From Micromonospora echinofusca (GTDB taxonomy: Bacteria; Actinomycetota; Actinomycetes; Mycobacteriales; Micromonosporaceae), in assembly GCF_900091445.1 (NCBI RefSeq), contig NZ_LT607733.1, positions 5,607,001-5,671,000 of the forward strand: a stretch of DNA of 64,000 nucleotides. The letters run 5' to 3'. The notes beneath the pieces are model-generated. The model was not told the origin of the DNA. It saw only the letters and a program-made list of their open reading frames with translations, and ran no database searches. The stretch's first letter is position 1, and every line of letters begins with the position of its first letter. Shown one piece after another: positions 25,669 through 34,109 of the stretch. The position numbers were made by a program, and so were the translations under genes.

Positions 25669-26223
25669 GTGAGCCAGCCACCGTCGTCGGGCCCACCAGA
25701 TCCGGACCGGTCGTCGTCGCCCTGGGAGCCCCCGCCGGGGCACGACCCGTCACGGTACGAGCCGTCCGCCGAGCCGCCGCCCGCCCCCGAGCCGCCGTCG
25801 TACGGCCCACCCGCCCACGAGCAGCGCGGCTACGAGCAGCCCGGCTACGAGCAGCAGCCCGCGTACGGGCAGCCCAGCTACGAGCGGCCCGGCGAGCCGC
25901 CGCCGGGGCAGCAGTGGGGGCACCAGCCCCCGTACACCCCGCAGGTGCCCTACGGGCAGTACGGCCCGCCGTCCGGTCCCCGGCCCGGCGGGACGAACGT
26001 GCTGGCCATCCTCTCGCTGGTCTTCGCGTTCGTCTTCTCCCCGGTCGGCATCGTCCTCGGGCACCTGGCCAAGCGGCAGATCCGCACGTCGGGCGAGGAG
26101 GGCGACCAACTCGCCACGTGGGGGCTCATCCTCAGCTACGTCATCACCGGGCTCGGGCTGCTGGCCTGCTGCGGCTGGATCGTGCTGATCGTCGCCGCCG
26201 GCAACAGCGGCCCCAACTACTGA
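25669..26223 (+). CDS. DUF4190 membrane protein with Pro/Tyr-rich N terminus
   Basis: A 184-aa protein. Residues 1-105 are Pro/Tyr/Gln-rich with GYEQPGYEQQPAYGQPSYE-like repeats. The DUF4190 domain with two helices follows (~110-130 and 150-175), containing SPVGIVLGHLAKRQIRTSGEEGD. The GTG start has AGGAGGAGA upstream. A paralogue lies at 27261, on the other side of an SDR gene. Role unknown; this domain is frequent in actinobacterial membrane proteins. Confidence 0.8.
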   Translation: MSQPPSSGPPDPDRSSSPWEPPPGHDPSRYEPSAEPPPAPEPPSYGPPAHEQRGYEQPGYEQQPAYGQPSYERPGEPPPGQQWGHQPPYTPQVPYGQYGPPSGPRPGGTNVLAILSLVFAFVFSPVGIVLGHLAKRQIRTSGEEGDQLATWGLILSYVITGLGLLACCGWIVLIVAAGNSGPNY

Positions 26224-26233
26224 GGCCGCGCAA

Positions 26234-26989
26234 TCAGCGGAACTGGGCCTCCCGGACGCTGTTGCCGCCGTCCACCACCAGCATCTGCCCGGTGATGTAC
26301 GAGGCGGCCGGCGAGCAGAGGAAGGCGATCGCCGCCGCCACCTCGTCCGGCGTGCCGGGTCGGCCGACCGGGGTGCCGAGCCCCTGCCTGATCTCCGCCA
26401 CCGTGGAGGCGGCGGTGTGGATGGTGCCCGGCGCGACCGCGTTGACGGTCACCCCGTCGGCGATCATCTCCATCGCCAGCGCCCGGGTCAGCCCGACCAC
26501 GCCCGCCTTGGCCGCCGCGTAGGCCGCCTCGGTGGGCAGGGCGTTGACCGGCCCGGCAGTCGCGGCCAGGTTGACGATCCGGCCCCAGCCCCGCTCCGCC
26601 ATGCCGCCGATGAAGGCCCGGCTGCACAGGAACGCGGTGGTGAGGTTGCGGTCGATCTCGCCGTGCCACTCGTCGTAGCTGAGCTGGGCGACCGGGCGCA
26701 GCACCTCGGGGCTGGCCCGGCTGGCCAGGCCGGCGTTGTTGACGAGCACCTCGACGTCGCCGAGCTGCTCGGTGACCGCGTCGGCGAGCGCGCCCACCTC
26801 CGACTCGTCGGTGAGGTCGGCGACGAAGCCGGTGACGCCCAGCTCGCCGGCCCGCTCGTGGATGCGTCGGGTGGTGGAGACGATGGCCACCCGGGCGCCG
26901 AGGTCGGCCAGGCGGCGGGCCGTCGCGTACCCGATGCCGTCCGGGCTGCCCGCCCCGGTGACCAGGGCGACCTTTCCGTCGAGCCGCAT
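26234..26989 (-). CDS. SDR-family NAD(P)-dependent oxidoreductase
   Basis: A 251-aa short-chain dehydrogenase. The cofactor motif is [10 protein letters not shown] (TGxxxGxG variant, ~10-19); NNAG is near 85; catalytic Ser is replaced in the usual position by the ATAG segment (LAATAGPV, ~140); YAAAKAG supplies Tyr and Lys (~153-159); and the C terminus [11 protein letters not shown] is typical. The start is uncertain: ATG 26989 gives the standard SDR N terminus [10 protein letters not shown] 27139, with AGGA eight nt upstream, would add 50 Arg/Ala/Pro-rich residues. Confidence 0.82.
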   Translation of the reverse strand: MRLDGKVALVTGAGSPDGIGYATARRLADLGARVAIVSTTRRIHERAGELGVTGFVADLTDESEVGALADAVTEQLGDVEVLVNNAGLASRASPEVLRPVAQLSYDEWHGEIDRNLTTAFLCSRAFIGGMAERGWGRIVNLAATAGPVNALPTEAAYAAAKAGVVGLTRALAMEMIADGVTVNAVAPGTIHTAASTVAEIRQGLGTPVGRPGTPDEVAAAIAFLCSPAASYITGQMLVVDGGNSVREAQFR

Positions 26990-27260
26990 GGTCACCGGGT
27001 CCGGCAGGGCCGCGGGTTCGTCGGTGCCGGCGGTGCCCGGCGGGGCGGCGGCGCGGGTGCGCCGGGCCAGGCCGGGGCGGCTCGCGTCCCGTCTCGGTCG
27101 GCTGCCGGAGCGGTCCGCGGCTCGCGCGTCAATCACCATGCCGAGATCCTGCCCGCTGGAGGGAGCGCGGGCAACGCGGCACACCCGGTGGCGACGCCCC
27201 GGCGTCTGGGCAGGGCTGACTACCCTGACGGGCGCACCCCGCACCCAACGGAGCTGACGA

Positions 27261-27794
27261 ATGACATATCCCCCGCCCTCCGGCGGCTGGAACGACCCGG
27301 CGTGGTCGGGCCAGCAGTCGAGCCCGCCCGCCGACCCCGCCCGCCCGGTGAGCGGCAATCCCGTCCCCACCCAGCCCACGGGCAGCGACCCGTACGCGCC
27401 GGCCGACCCGTACGCCGCGGACCCGTACGCGGGCGGCGACCCGTACGCCGGGATGAAGCACGCCTCCGGGCAGCCCGGACCCGCCGCCTACCCGCCGGCG
27501 TACCCGAACTACGGCTACGCCCCTGCGATGAGGACCAACGGCCTCGCCATCGCCGCCCTGGTGCTCGCCCTGGTCGGCATCGGTTCCTGCATCACCGCGC
27601 CGATCGGCGCGATCCTCGGCCACGTCGCGCAGAAGCAGATCCGGGAGACCGGCGAGGGCGGCGAGGGCATGGCGAAGGCCGGCATCATCGTCGGCTGGAT
27701 CGTCACCGGCCTGTACCTGCTGGTGGTCCTCTTCTACGTGGCGATCATCATCTTCGCGATCAGCCAGGCCGACACCAGCGGCACCGGCTACTGA
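27261..27794 (+). CDS. DUF4190 membrane protein with DPYA repeats
   Basis: A 177-aa paralogue of the protein at 25669. The N-terminal ~90 residues contain repeated DPYA units ([21 protein letters not shown]). A DUF4190 domain with two helices follows (~95-115 and 143-168), containing [25 protein letters not shown] precedes ATG 27261. It ends at a strong convergent terminator. Confidence 0.8.
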   Translation: MTYPPPSGGWNDPAWSGQQSSPPADPARPVSGNPVPTQPTGSDPYAPADPYAADPYAGGDPYAGMKHASGQPGPAAYPPAYPNYGYAPAMRTNGLAIAALVLALVGIGSCITAPIGAILGHVAQKQIRETGEGGEGMAKAGIIVGWIVTGLYLLVVLFYVAIIIFAISQADTSGTGY

Positions 27795-27801
27795 ACCGAC
27801 G

Positions 27802-27831
27802 GTGCCGCCCCGGCCTGGACCGGGGCGGCAC
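27802..27831. terminator. Bidirectional hairpin between convergent genes
   Basis: A perfect 12-bp stem, GTGCCGCCCCGG (27802-27813) with CCGGGGCGGCAC (27820-27831), and a 6-nt loop, lies between the DUF4190 gene and the CoA-ester lyase gene. There is no U-tract. Confidence 0.6.
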
Positions 27832-27851
27832 GGATCGTCGGAAGGGCGGAC

Positions 27852-28808
27852 CTACTCCGCGGGCGGGGTGAAGGACGAGGTGCGGGTCATGCCCGCGGCC
27901 CGGCCCTTCGCCGCCACCACGAGGGCCATCTTGCGGGACGCCTCGTCGATCATCTCGTCGCCGAGCATCACCGCGCCGAGCCGGCCGCCCGCCTCCGAGG
28001 TGTAGTGCTCGTACGCGTCGAGGATCAGCTCGGCGTGGTCGTAGTCGGCCTGGGCCGGCGAGTAGACCTCGTTCGCGGCGTCGATCTGGCCCGGGTGCAG
28101 CACCCACTTGCCGTCGAAGCCGAGCGCCGCCGAGCGCTTGGCCACCTCGCGGAACCCGTCCACGTCGCGGATCTGGAGGAACGGGCCGTCGATGGCCTGC
28201 TTGTCGTGCATCCGGGCCGCCATCAGGATGCGCATGAGGATGTAGTGGTAGGGGTCGCCCGGGTAGTCCGGGATGAGCGCGCCGACCACCAGGGACTTCA
28301 TGTTGATCGAGGCCATGAAGTCGGCCGGGCCGAAGATGATGGTCTCGACCCGGGGCGAGGCGGCCGCGATGGCATCGATGTTGACCAGGCCGGCCGCGTT
28401 CTCGATCTGCGCCTCGATGCCGATCCGGCCGACCTCCAGGCCGAGCGTCCGCTCCAGCTGGGTCAGCGTCATGTCGAGCCACTGCACCTGGGCCGCGTTC
28501 TGCACCTTCGGCAGCATGATGCAGTCGAGGTTGGCGCCGGCGCCCTCCACCACGTCGATGACGTCGCGGTAGGTCCACGGGGTGGTGAGGTCGTTGACCC
28601 GTACGACGCGGGTCTTGCCCGACCAGTCGCCCTCGTTCAGGGCCGCGACGATGTTCTTGCGGGCGTCGGGCTTGGCGAGCGGGGCGACCGCGTCCTCCAG
28701 GTCGAGGAAGACCTGGTCGGCGGGGAGCCCCTGGGCCTTGCCGAGCATCTTGACGCTGGAGCCGGGTACCGCGAGGCAGGACCGGCGGGGGCGACCGACT
28801 GCGGCCAT
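27852..28808 (-). CDS. HpcH/HpaI-family CoA-ester lyase (beta-methylmalyl-CoA lyase type)
   Basis: A 318-aa citrate lyase beta-like/malyl-CoA lyase protein. Motifs seen are RRSCLAVPGSS (~8-18), VFLDLEDAVAPLAK (~33-46, metal/CoA loop), IMLPKVQNAAQV (~95), GIEAQIENAAGLVN (catalytic Arg/Glu region, ~125) and FGPADFMASI (~150). Such enzymes cleave L-malyl-CoA and beta-methylmalyl-CoA to glyoxylate plus acetyl- or propionyl-CoA. AAGGAG lies 8 nt before ATG 28808. Together with the MaoC hydratase (19107) and acyl-CoA dehydrogenase (24298) it points to the ethylmalonyl-CoA pathway. Confidence 0.86.
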   Translation of the reverse strand: MAAVGRPRRSCLAVPGSSVKMLGKAQGLPADQVFLDLEDAVAPLAKPDARKNIVAALNEGDWSGKTRVVRVNDLTTPWTYRDVIDVVEGAGANLDCIMLPKVQNAAQVQWLDMTLTQLERTLGLEVGRIGIEAQIENAAGLVNIDAIAAASPRVETIIFGPADFMASINMKSLVVGALIPDYPGDPYHYILMRILMAARMHDKQAIDGPFLQIRDVDGFREVAKRSAALGFDGKWVLHPGQIDAANEVYSPAQADYDHAELILDAYEHYTSEAGGRLGAVMLGDEMIDEASRKMALVVAAKGRAAGMTRTSSFTPPAE

Positions 28809-28914
28809 GGATGCGCTCCTTCCAGCGTGCGGAGGGCACGCCGACGTCACGTGGCGGAAATGCGAGGGCCGGACGATGCCGAGGGCCTTTGTGACGCCAC
28901 GGTAACCTCGTGCC

Positions 28915-29760
28915 GTGACCGGGGTGAATGGACCTGTGGAAGATCTCACTGGGCGTCGACTCGTGGTGGTGACCGGGGCCAGTTCCGGTATCGGCCTGGC
29001 GGCCGCCGTGGACCTGGCGCGCCGCGGTGACCAGGTGGTACTCGTCGGCCGGGACCCGGCCCGGCTCCAGGCCGCGGCGGAACAGGTGCGGGAGGCGTCC
29101 GGCGAACGACCGGAACTCTTCCGCGCCGACTTCGCGGTGCTCGACGACGTCCGCGGGCTGGCTGCCAGACTGCGCGAGGCGTACGACCGGATCGACGTGC
29201 TCGCCAACAACGCCGGGGCGATCGCCCTGCAGCCCCTCACCACCGTCGACGGCTTCGAGCTGTCGATCCAGGCCAACCACCTGGCCCCCTTCCTGCTCAG
29301 CAGCCTGCTGCGGGACCGGATCGGCCGGATGGTGGTCACCGCCTCCGGCGCGCACCGCAGCGGCGTGCTCGACCCGGCCGACCTGAACGCCCCGCTGCGC
29401 CGCTACCGGCCGATGCAGGCGTACGGCACCAGCAAGCAGGCGAACATCCTCTTCACGGCCGAGGCGGCCCGACGCTGGCCGGAGATCCCCGCGTACTCCT
29501 TCCACCCGGGGGTGGTGCGCAGCCGGTTCGGCAACGACAGCCGGCTGGTCGCCCTGGGCATGCGGCTCCTGCCGTTCCGCAGCCCGGAGAAGGGCGCTGA
29601 GACGCTGGTCTGGCTGGCCAACCAGGCCCCCGAGCGGCTCATCACGGGCGGCTACTACATCGACCGGCGGCTGCGCCGGCCGCTGCCCAGGGCGGCCGAC
29701 CCGCAGCTGGCCGCCCGACTCTGGACGGCCAGCGCAGAGGCGGTCGGCCTCGCCGGATGA
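28915..29760 (+). CDS. SDR-family oxidoreductase, retinol dehydrogenase-like
   Basis: A 281-aa classical/extended SDR: TGASSGIG (~19-26), NNAGAIAL (~95), VVTASGAHRSG with the catalytic Ser (~140), and YGTSKQANI with Tyr and Lys (~165-173). The long C terminus and the HRSG and FHPGVVRS phrases are typical of retinol dehydrogenase-like SDRs acting on lipophilic alcohols or ketones. GTG 28915 lies 6 nt after TAACCT (28903-28908), so leaderless. It is divergent from the lyase gene. Confidence 0.86.
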   Translation: MTGVNGPVEDLTGRRLVVVTGASSGIGLAAAVDLARRGDQVVLVGRDPARLQAAAEQVREASGERPELFRADFAVLDDVRGLAARLREAYDRIDVLANNAGAIALQPLTTVDGFELSIQANHLAPFLLSSLLRDRIGRMVVTASGAHRSGVLDPADLNAPLRRYRPMQAYGTSKQANILFTAEAARRWPEIPAYSFHPGVVRSRFGNDSRLVALGMRLLPFRSPEKGAETLVWLANQAPERLITGGYYIDRRLRRPLPRAADPQLAARLWTASAEAVGLAG

Positions 29761-29800
29761 CGATGTCGCCCGCCGCCGGGACGCTGCCATACTCCGCCGC

Positions 29801-30532
29801 ATGACGACGGGGAACGACATCGGCGGGGGCGACATCCTGCGGGTGCTCGGCGAGGACGGGGAACTGCGGGCGCGGCTCGACGCCGAGCTGACCGCCTTCA
29901 ACAACCGGGCGACCGGCGCGGACGACGAGGCCGGCCTCTGCGTCCGGGTCGACGACGCCGACGGCGGGCTGGTCGCCGGCCTGACCGGGTGGACCTGGGG
30001 CGGCTGCGCCGGGATCGACATGGTGTGGGTGCGCGAGGACCGCCGTGGCGAGGGCTGGGGCGGCCGGCTGCTGCGCGCCGCCGAGGAGGAGGCCCGCCGG
30101 CGCGGCTGCACGGAGGTCTCGGTCGCCTCGTTCTCGTTCCAGGCGCCGGAGTTCTACCGCCGGCACGGCTACCTCGACACGGGTCGCCGGGAGGGCATCC
30201 CCGGGGGCCACGTCGACCACCACTTCTTCAAGTCGCTGGTCACCGACCCCGCCGCCGCCGTGCGCCTGGTGGCGCTGGTGGAGTTGGCCGCCGACGCGGT
30301 GGACGCCGGCCGGCGGTACGAGGACGCGGCGCTCGGGCTGCTCGGGCGGCACGGCGGCCGGCTGGAGCGCCGGCTGCGCACCGGCGACGGGCGTACGGAG
30401 GTGCATCTGATCCGGTTCGACACGCGCGACGGCTACGCCGGCTTCCTCGCCGACCCGCAGCGGGTGGCGCTCCGCGGCGAGCTGGGCGGGGCCGCCCCGA
30501 CCGCCCGGGTGCTGGAGGTCCACGAGGTCTGA
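29801..30532 (+). CDS. GNAT acetyltransferase fused to a C-terminal dimeric-barrel-like segment
   Basis: A 243-aa protein. Residues ~10-145 form a GNAT domain with the acetyl-CoA loop VREDRRGEGWGGRLL (~72-86) and FQAPEFYRRHGY (~112). The last ~90 residues, ending GFLADPQRVALRGELGG and VLEVHEV, resemble a DUF1330/EthD-type ferredoxin-like fold. The pairing is uncommon. The start is 7 nt after CATACT, a leaderless arrangement. It lies just upstream of the peptide operon on the same strand, with 111 bp between, and is probably not part of it. Confidence 0.75.
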   Translation: MTTGNDIGGGDILRVLGEDGELRARLDAELTAFNNRATGADDEAGLCVRVDDADGGLVAGLTGWTWGGCAGIDMVWVREDRRGEGWGGRLLRAAEEEARRRGCTEVSVASFSFQAPEFYRRHGYLDTGRREGIPGGHVDHHFFKSLVTDPAAAVRLVALVELAADAVDAGRRYEDAALGLLGRHGGRLERRLRTGDGRTEVHLIRFDTRDGYAGFLADPQRVALRGELGGAAPTARVLEVHEV

Positions 30533-30643
30533 ACCGGCGCGGGAGCGAACCGACCCGCTCCGCTCCACGGGGTGTGTTCACTGTGGACGCTCTGCTACGG
30601 TGCTTCGCAGTGATCAACGCCGATTAGTGAGGGGAGCTCCCGC

Positions 30644-30733
30644 ATGACCGAGCAGATCGAGGCCTTCGAGCCGGTGGCGTCCGACGACTACGACCAGGAA
30701 CTGACGTGCCTGGAGCCTCCGGTCGAGGCCTGA
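30644..30733 (+). CDS. 29-aa candidate RiPP precursor peptide
   Basis: A short ORF of 29 residues starting MTEQIEAFEPVASDDYDQE and ending LTCLEPPVEA. It is highly acidic, with a single Cys and a Thr-Cys pair near the C terminus. GGGGAG lies 7 nt upstream of ATG 30644, an excellent ribosome site, and the gene is the first of a co-directional operon 21 bp before a SagB-type peptide dehydrogenase. These features fit a ribosomal precursor: acidic leader, short C-terminal core. No known precursor family was recognised. It is not detectable by length-filtered gene callers. Confidence 0.65.
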   Translation: MTEQIEAFEPVASDDYDQELTCLEPPVEA

Positions 30734-30748
30734 CCGGTCGAAGCCTGA
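30719..30748 (+). repeat. 15-bp tandem duplication at the end of the peptide gene
   Basis: CCGGTCGAGGCCTGA (30719-30733), coding for the last residues PVEA and the stop, is followed immediately by CCGGTCGAAGCCTGA (30734-30748), one base different. Confidence 0.8.
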
Positions 30749-30754
30749 GTAGTC

Positions 30755-31849
30755 ATGCGCGTCCGTGTGTCGCGGCTGGTCGTCTTCCTGTGGCGTGACG
30801 GCCAACTGGTCTGCGACGACCCGCTGCGGCACCGGCAGTTCGCGTTGACTGTCGAGGCGGAGAGGCTGCTGCGCGGCTACGCCGACTGGGCCGAGCTCGA
30901 CGGCCGGCTCGCGCAGCAGCTCCTCGACGCCCACGTCCTCGTCGCCGAGGGTTCGCCCGAACACGACCGGGAGGAACGCCTCGGCGCCTGGCGCGACCTG
31001 GGGCCGGCGGCCACCTACTACCACCTGGCCAGCCGTACGCTCGGCAGCGACGTCTTCCGCTCGGCGGCGCAGGACGCGGCGGTGCTGCGCGCCAAGAGCG
31101 GCCAGCCCGCGCCGGTCAAGGAGCACGACGGTCCCCGGATCGCCCTGCCCCCCACCGACCCGCCCCCGGTCGACTTCACCACGGTCCTCGCGGCCCGGCG
31201 GTCGACGCGGTGGTTCGACCCGGACGACCCGGTGCCGCTGCCGGCGTTCGCCGCCCTGCTGCGCTGGACGGCCGGGGTCCGCCGCGAGGTGGACGTCTCC
31301 GGAGTCGGCACGGCGCTGCTCAAGACCGCCCCCTCCGGCGGGGCCCGCCACCCGGTCGAGGTCTACCCGGTGGTCCGCGACGTGGAGGGGCTGGAGCCCG
31401 GGATCTACCACTACGCGGTGCGCCGCCACGAGCTGGTGCGGCTCGCGCCCGCGCCCGGCGGGGACCGGCTGCGCGAGTGGTGCGGCGGGCAGCCGCACGC
31501 CGCCCAGGCCGGCTTCCTGCTGATGTACGCGGCGGTGCTCGACCGCACCGTGTGGAAGTACCCGGCGGCCCGCGCCTACCGCGCGCTCCTGCTCGACGTC
31601 GGTCACCTGAGCCAGACCGTCTACCTCACCGCGACGGCGCTCGGGCTCGGGACGTTCTTCACCGCCGCCACCCGCGACGCCCCCGTCGAGGACGCCCTCG
31701 GCCTGTCCTGGCCGGACGAGGTCTTCCTCGGCGTCTCCGGCGTCGGCGTGCCGCACCCCGCCGAGCGGGACCGCCAGGCGGCGATGCTCGCGGGCGGCGA
31801 CGCGGCGTTCTCCTTCCCCCCGGACGCCTGGCACGGACGCGGCGAATGA
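30755..31849 (+). CDS. SagB-type FMN peptide dehydrogenase
   Basis: A 364-aa nitroreductase-fold protein. Residues ~1-95 form a small winged-helix-like N-terminal segment (RVSRLVVFLWRDGQ then LTVEAERLLRGYADW), often present before stand-alone SagB domains and possibly a leader-binding module (inference). The FMN domain (~140-355) shows RRSTRWFDP, TAPSGGARHPVEVYPV and YRALLLDVGHLSQTVYLTA. A Lys-Tyr pair (K268-Y269, in WKYPAARAYR) matches the pair reported as important in azoline-oxidising SagB/McbC enzymes. No cyclodehydratase is adjacent, so its substrate is unclear. It overlaps the next gene by 4 nt. Confidence 0.85.
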   Translation: MRVRVSRLVVFLWRDGQLVCDDPLRHRQFALTVEAERLLRGYADWAELDGRLAQQLLDAHVLVAEGSPEHDREERLGAWRDLGPAATYYHLASRTLGSDVFRSAAQDAAVLRAKSGQPAPVKEHDGPRIALPPTDPPPVDFTTVLAARRSTRWFDPDDPVPLPAFAALLRWTAGVRREVDVSGVGTALLKTAPSGGARHPVEVYPVVRDVEGLEPGIYHYAVRRHELVRLAPAPGGDRLREWCGGQPHAAQAGFLLMYAAVLDRTVWKYPAARAYRALLLDVGHLSQTVYLTATALGLGTFFTAATRDAPVEDALGLSWPDEVFLGVSGVGVPHPAERDRQAAMLAGGDAAFSFPPDAWHGRGE

Positions 31850-32865
31850 CGCCGAGGGTGACCGTCGACCTGGCCCGGCTGGACGCGAACATCGCGCGCT
31901 GCACCGGACGCGCGGCCGAGGCCGGGGTGGCCTTACGGGCACACGTCAAGGGGCACCGGAGCCCCGAGATCGCCGCCCGGCAGGTGGCCGCCGGCGCGGT
32001 GGGCGTCGCCGTCCACTCGGCGGCCGAGGCCGAGGCCTACGTCGCGGTGGGCGTGCCGGACGTGACGGTGGCGTGGCCGTGGCGCGACACGTGGCGGTGG
32101 AGCAGGTTCGCCCGGCTCGCGCGGCACTGCGCGGTGACGGTGCACGTGGACCACCCCGACGCGGTGACCGGGCTCGGCGCGGCGGCCGAGGCCCACGGCG
32201 TCGAACTCGGCGTACGGATCGAGGTCGACACGGGCCTGCACCGCGTCGGCGTCGACCCCGACGCGGCCGGGGAGCTGGCCGCCACGATCGCCAGGACCGG
32301 TGGGCTGCGCCTGTCGGGCGTGACCGGCTACGTGGGGATCACCGGCCCCGACGACGCCCGCGACCGGGTCGAGCTGGGCCGCAGCCGGGCACGCCTGCTG
32401 GTGTCCGTCGCGGAGCGCATCCGCGCGACCGGGACGCCCTGCCCGCAGGTGAGCGTCGGGGGCACCCCGACCCTCGCCGGGGCGCTGGACGTGGCCGGCG
32501 TGACCGAGGTGTGCGCCGGCGCGTACGCGCTGCTCGACGGCGGGCTGGCCCGGCTGGGCGAGTGCGACCCGGCGGCGGTCGCGATCGCCGTCACCACCAC
32601 CGTCACCGGCACCGACGGGCAGGCGCTGCGCACCGACGCCGACGAGCTGCTGGCGGGCGCCGACCAGACCTGGATGAGCGGTGTCGTGCTGACCGCGCCC
32701 GACGGCGCGCCGGTCCGCCCGGAGTCGGTGTCGGTGGGCGACGAGCTGCGGGTGCTGCCCGGGCACGTGTGCCCGGTGGTGGCCCGCCGACCGCTGCTGC
32801 ACGTGCTCGACGCCGGCGAACCGGTGGCCCGATGGCAGGCACTGGTGCTCCCGGACCGGGCATGA
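31846..32865 (+). CDS. Type III-fold PLP enzyme, D-serine dehydratase/D-threonine aldolase-like
   Basis: A 339-aa protein of the alanine racemase-fold DSD1/DTA family. The PLP lysine lies in RAHVKGHRSPEIA (~26-38). The barrel contains VHSAAEAEAYV and GVRIEVDTGLHRVG (~115-128). The C-terminal beta domain carries VLPGHVCPVVA, whose H-x-C fits the zinc site of eukaryotic-type D-serine dehydratase rather than the H-x-D of D-threonine aldolase. It should act on a D- or beta-hydroxy amino acid. ATG 31846 overlaps the SagB stop and its own stop overlaps the MFS start, so translation is coupled at both ends. Confidence 0.82.
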   Translation: MTPRVTVDLARLDANIARCTGRAAEAGVALRAHVKGHRSPEIAARQVAAGAVGVAVHSAAEAEAYVAVGVPDVTVAWPWRDTWRWSRFARLARHCAVTVHVDHPDAVTGLGAAAEAHGVELGVRIEVDTGLHRVGVDPDAAGELAATIARTGGLRLSGVTGYVGITGPDDARDRVELGRSRARLLVSVAERIRATGTPCPQVSVGGTPTLAGALDVAGVTEVCAGAYALLDGGLARLGECDPAAVAIAVTTTVTGTDGQALRTDADELLAGADQTWMSGVVLTAPDGAPVRPESVSVGDELRVLPGHVCPVVARRPLLHVLDAGEPVARWQALVLPDRA

Positions 32866-34109
32866 CCCAGGCGGTCGCGCCCCTGGACCGTCCGGCCGAC
32901 CCGCTGCGCGAGCGCCGGTTCGTCCTGTTCGCCACGGCCAGGACGATCTCCGTCTTCGGCAACGCGGTCGGCCCGCTCGCGCTGACCTTCGCCGTGCTGG
33001 ACCTTCCCGGCTCCTCGCCCCCGGCGCTGTCGCTCGTGCTCGCCGCGATCTCGGTGCCCCGGATCGCGCTGATGCTGCTCGGCGGCGTCATCGGCGACCG
33101 GCTGCCCCGGCACCGCGTACTCGTGGCGGCGGAGCTGATGTGCGGCAGCGCGTACGGCGCGATGACCCTCCTCGTGCTGACCGGGCGGGCGAGCGTCGCC
33201 GCCCTCGCCGTCTGCGCGGCCGTCGCCGGCACCGCCTCCGCGCTGCTGCTGCCGTCGCTGAACGGGCTGACCGCCGAGCTGGTCGCGCCGCAGGCGCGGC
33301 AGCGCGGCAACGCTCTGCTGCGGCTGGGTACGAACACCGCCACGGTGGCGGGCTTCGCTGCGGGCGGCGCGCTGATCACCTGGCTCGGGCCGGGTTGGGC
33401 CCTGGCCCTCGACGCGGCCACGTTCGCCGTCGCCGCCGGCCTTCTCGCGCGGCTGCGCCTCGCCGGGACGGCCCGGACGACCAGGCGGAACCTGCCGGCC
33501 GAGCTGCGCGACGGCTGGCGGGAGTTCGTCCGGCGGCGCTGGCTGTGGCAGATCGTGCTCGCCGCAGCCGTGATCAACGCCGCCGTCGGGGTCACCTTCG
33601 GGCTCGCCGGGCCACTGCTCGCCAGGGCGCACCTGGGCGGTGCGGGCGCCTGGTCCGGCGTCCTCGCCGGGTACGCGGTGGGCATGTTCGCCGGCGTGCT
33701 CGTCGCGATGCGGATCAGGACGACCCGCCCCCTGCGCACGGCCGTACTCGCCGTGTCGATGCTGGGGCTGCCGGCGCTGCTGCTCGGCTCCGGCGCCGCC
33801 CTGCCGTTCGTGATCCTCGCCGCCGTGCTGGCCGGGGTGGCCTTCGACGTCTTCGGGGTGCTGTGGGAGACGACCGTCCAGTCCGAGGTGCCGACGGAGG
33901 CCATGTCCCGCGTGAGCGCGTACGAGTGGCTGGGGGCGGTGGGGCTGGGACCGCCGGTCATGATCGCCGCCGGCTTCGTCGTGCCCGGGATCGGCGTGCG
34001 GACCACCCTGCTCGGCCTGGCCGCGGTGATCGCCGTCGCCGCGCTCGTCCCGTTGGCCAGTTCCTCTGTCCGGCACTACGAAAGGCAACCCGATGGCCGA
34101 GTACGTTGA
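32862..34109 (+). CDS. MFS transporter (exporter type)
   Basis: A 415-aa major facilitator protein with 10-12 helices. It has ARTISVFGNAVGPLALTFAV in helix 1, the loop motif GGVIGDRLPRHRVL (~66-79, the MFS motif A region) and LRLGTNTATVAGFAAGGAL in helix 5. The MFS_3/enterobactin-exporter-like layout suggests small-molecule efflux. It starts by ATGA overlap with the PLP enzyme and ends 17 nt inside the methyltransferase gene, so it belongs to the peptide operon and is the natural candidate for product export or self-resistance. Confidence 0.88.
   Translation: MTQAVAPLDRPADPLRERRFVLFATARTISVFGNAVGPLALTFAVLDLPGSSPPALSLVLAAISVPRIALMLLGGVIGDRLPRHRVLVAAELMCGSAYGAMTLLVLTGRASVAALAVCAAVAGTASALLLPSLNGLTAELVAPQARQRGNALLRLGTNTATVAGFAAGGALITWLGPGWALALDAATFAVAAGLLARLRLAGTARTTRRNLPAELRDGWREFVRRRWLWQIVLAAAVINAAVGVTFGLAGPLLARAHLGGAGAWSGVLAGYAVGMFAGVLVAMRIRTTRPLRTAVLAVSMLGLPALLLGSGAALPFVILAAVLAGVAFDVFGVLWETTVQSEVPTEAMSRVSAYEWLGAVGLGPPVMIAAGFVVPGIGVRTTLLGLAAVIAVAALVPLASSSVRHYERQPDGRVR

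Noticed and set aside
27760..30111. 783-aa minus-strand frame across the CoA-ester lyase and the SDR
   Set aside because: It is a frame-shifted shadow of the lyase joined to antisense of the SDR; both real genes have intact motifs and ribosome or -10 signals.
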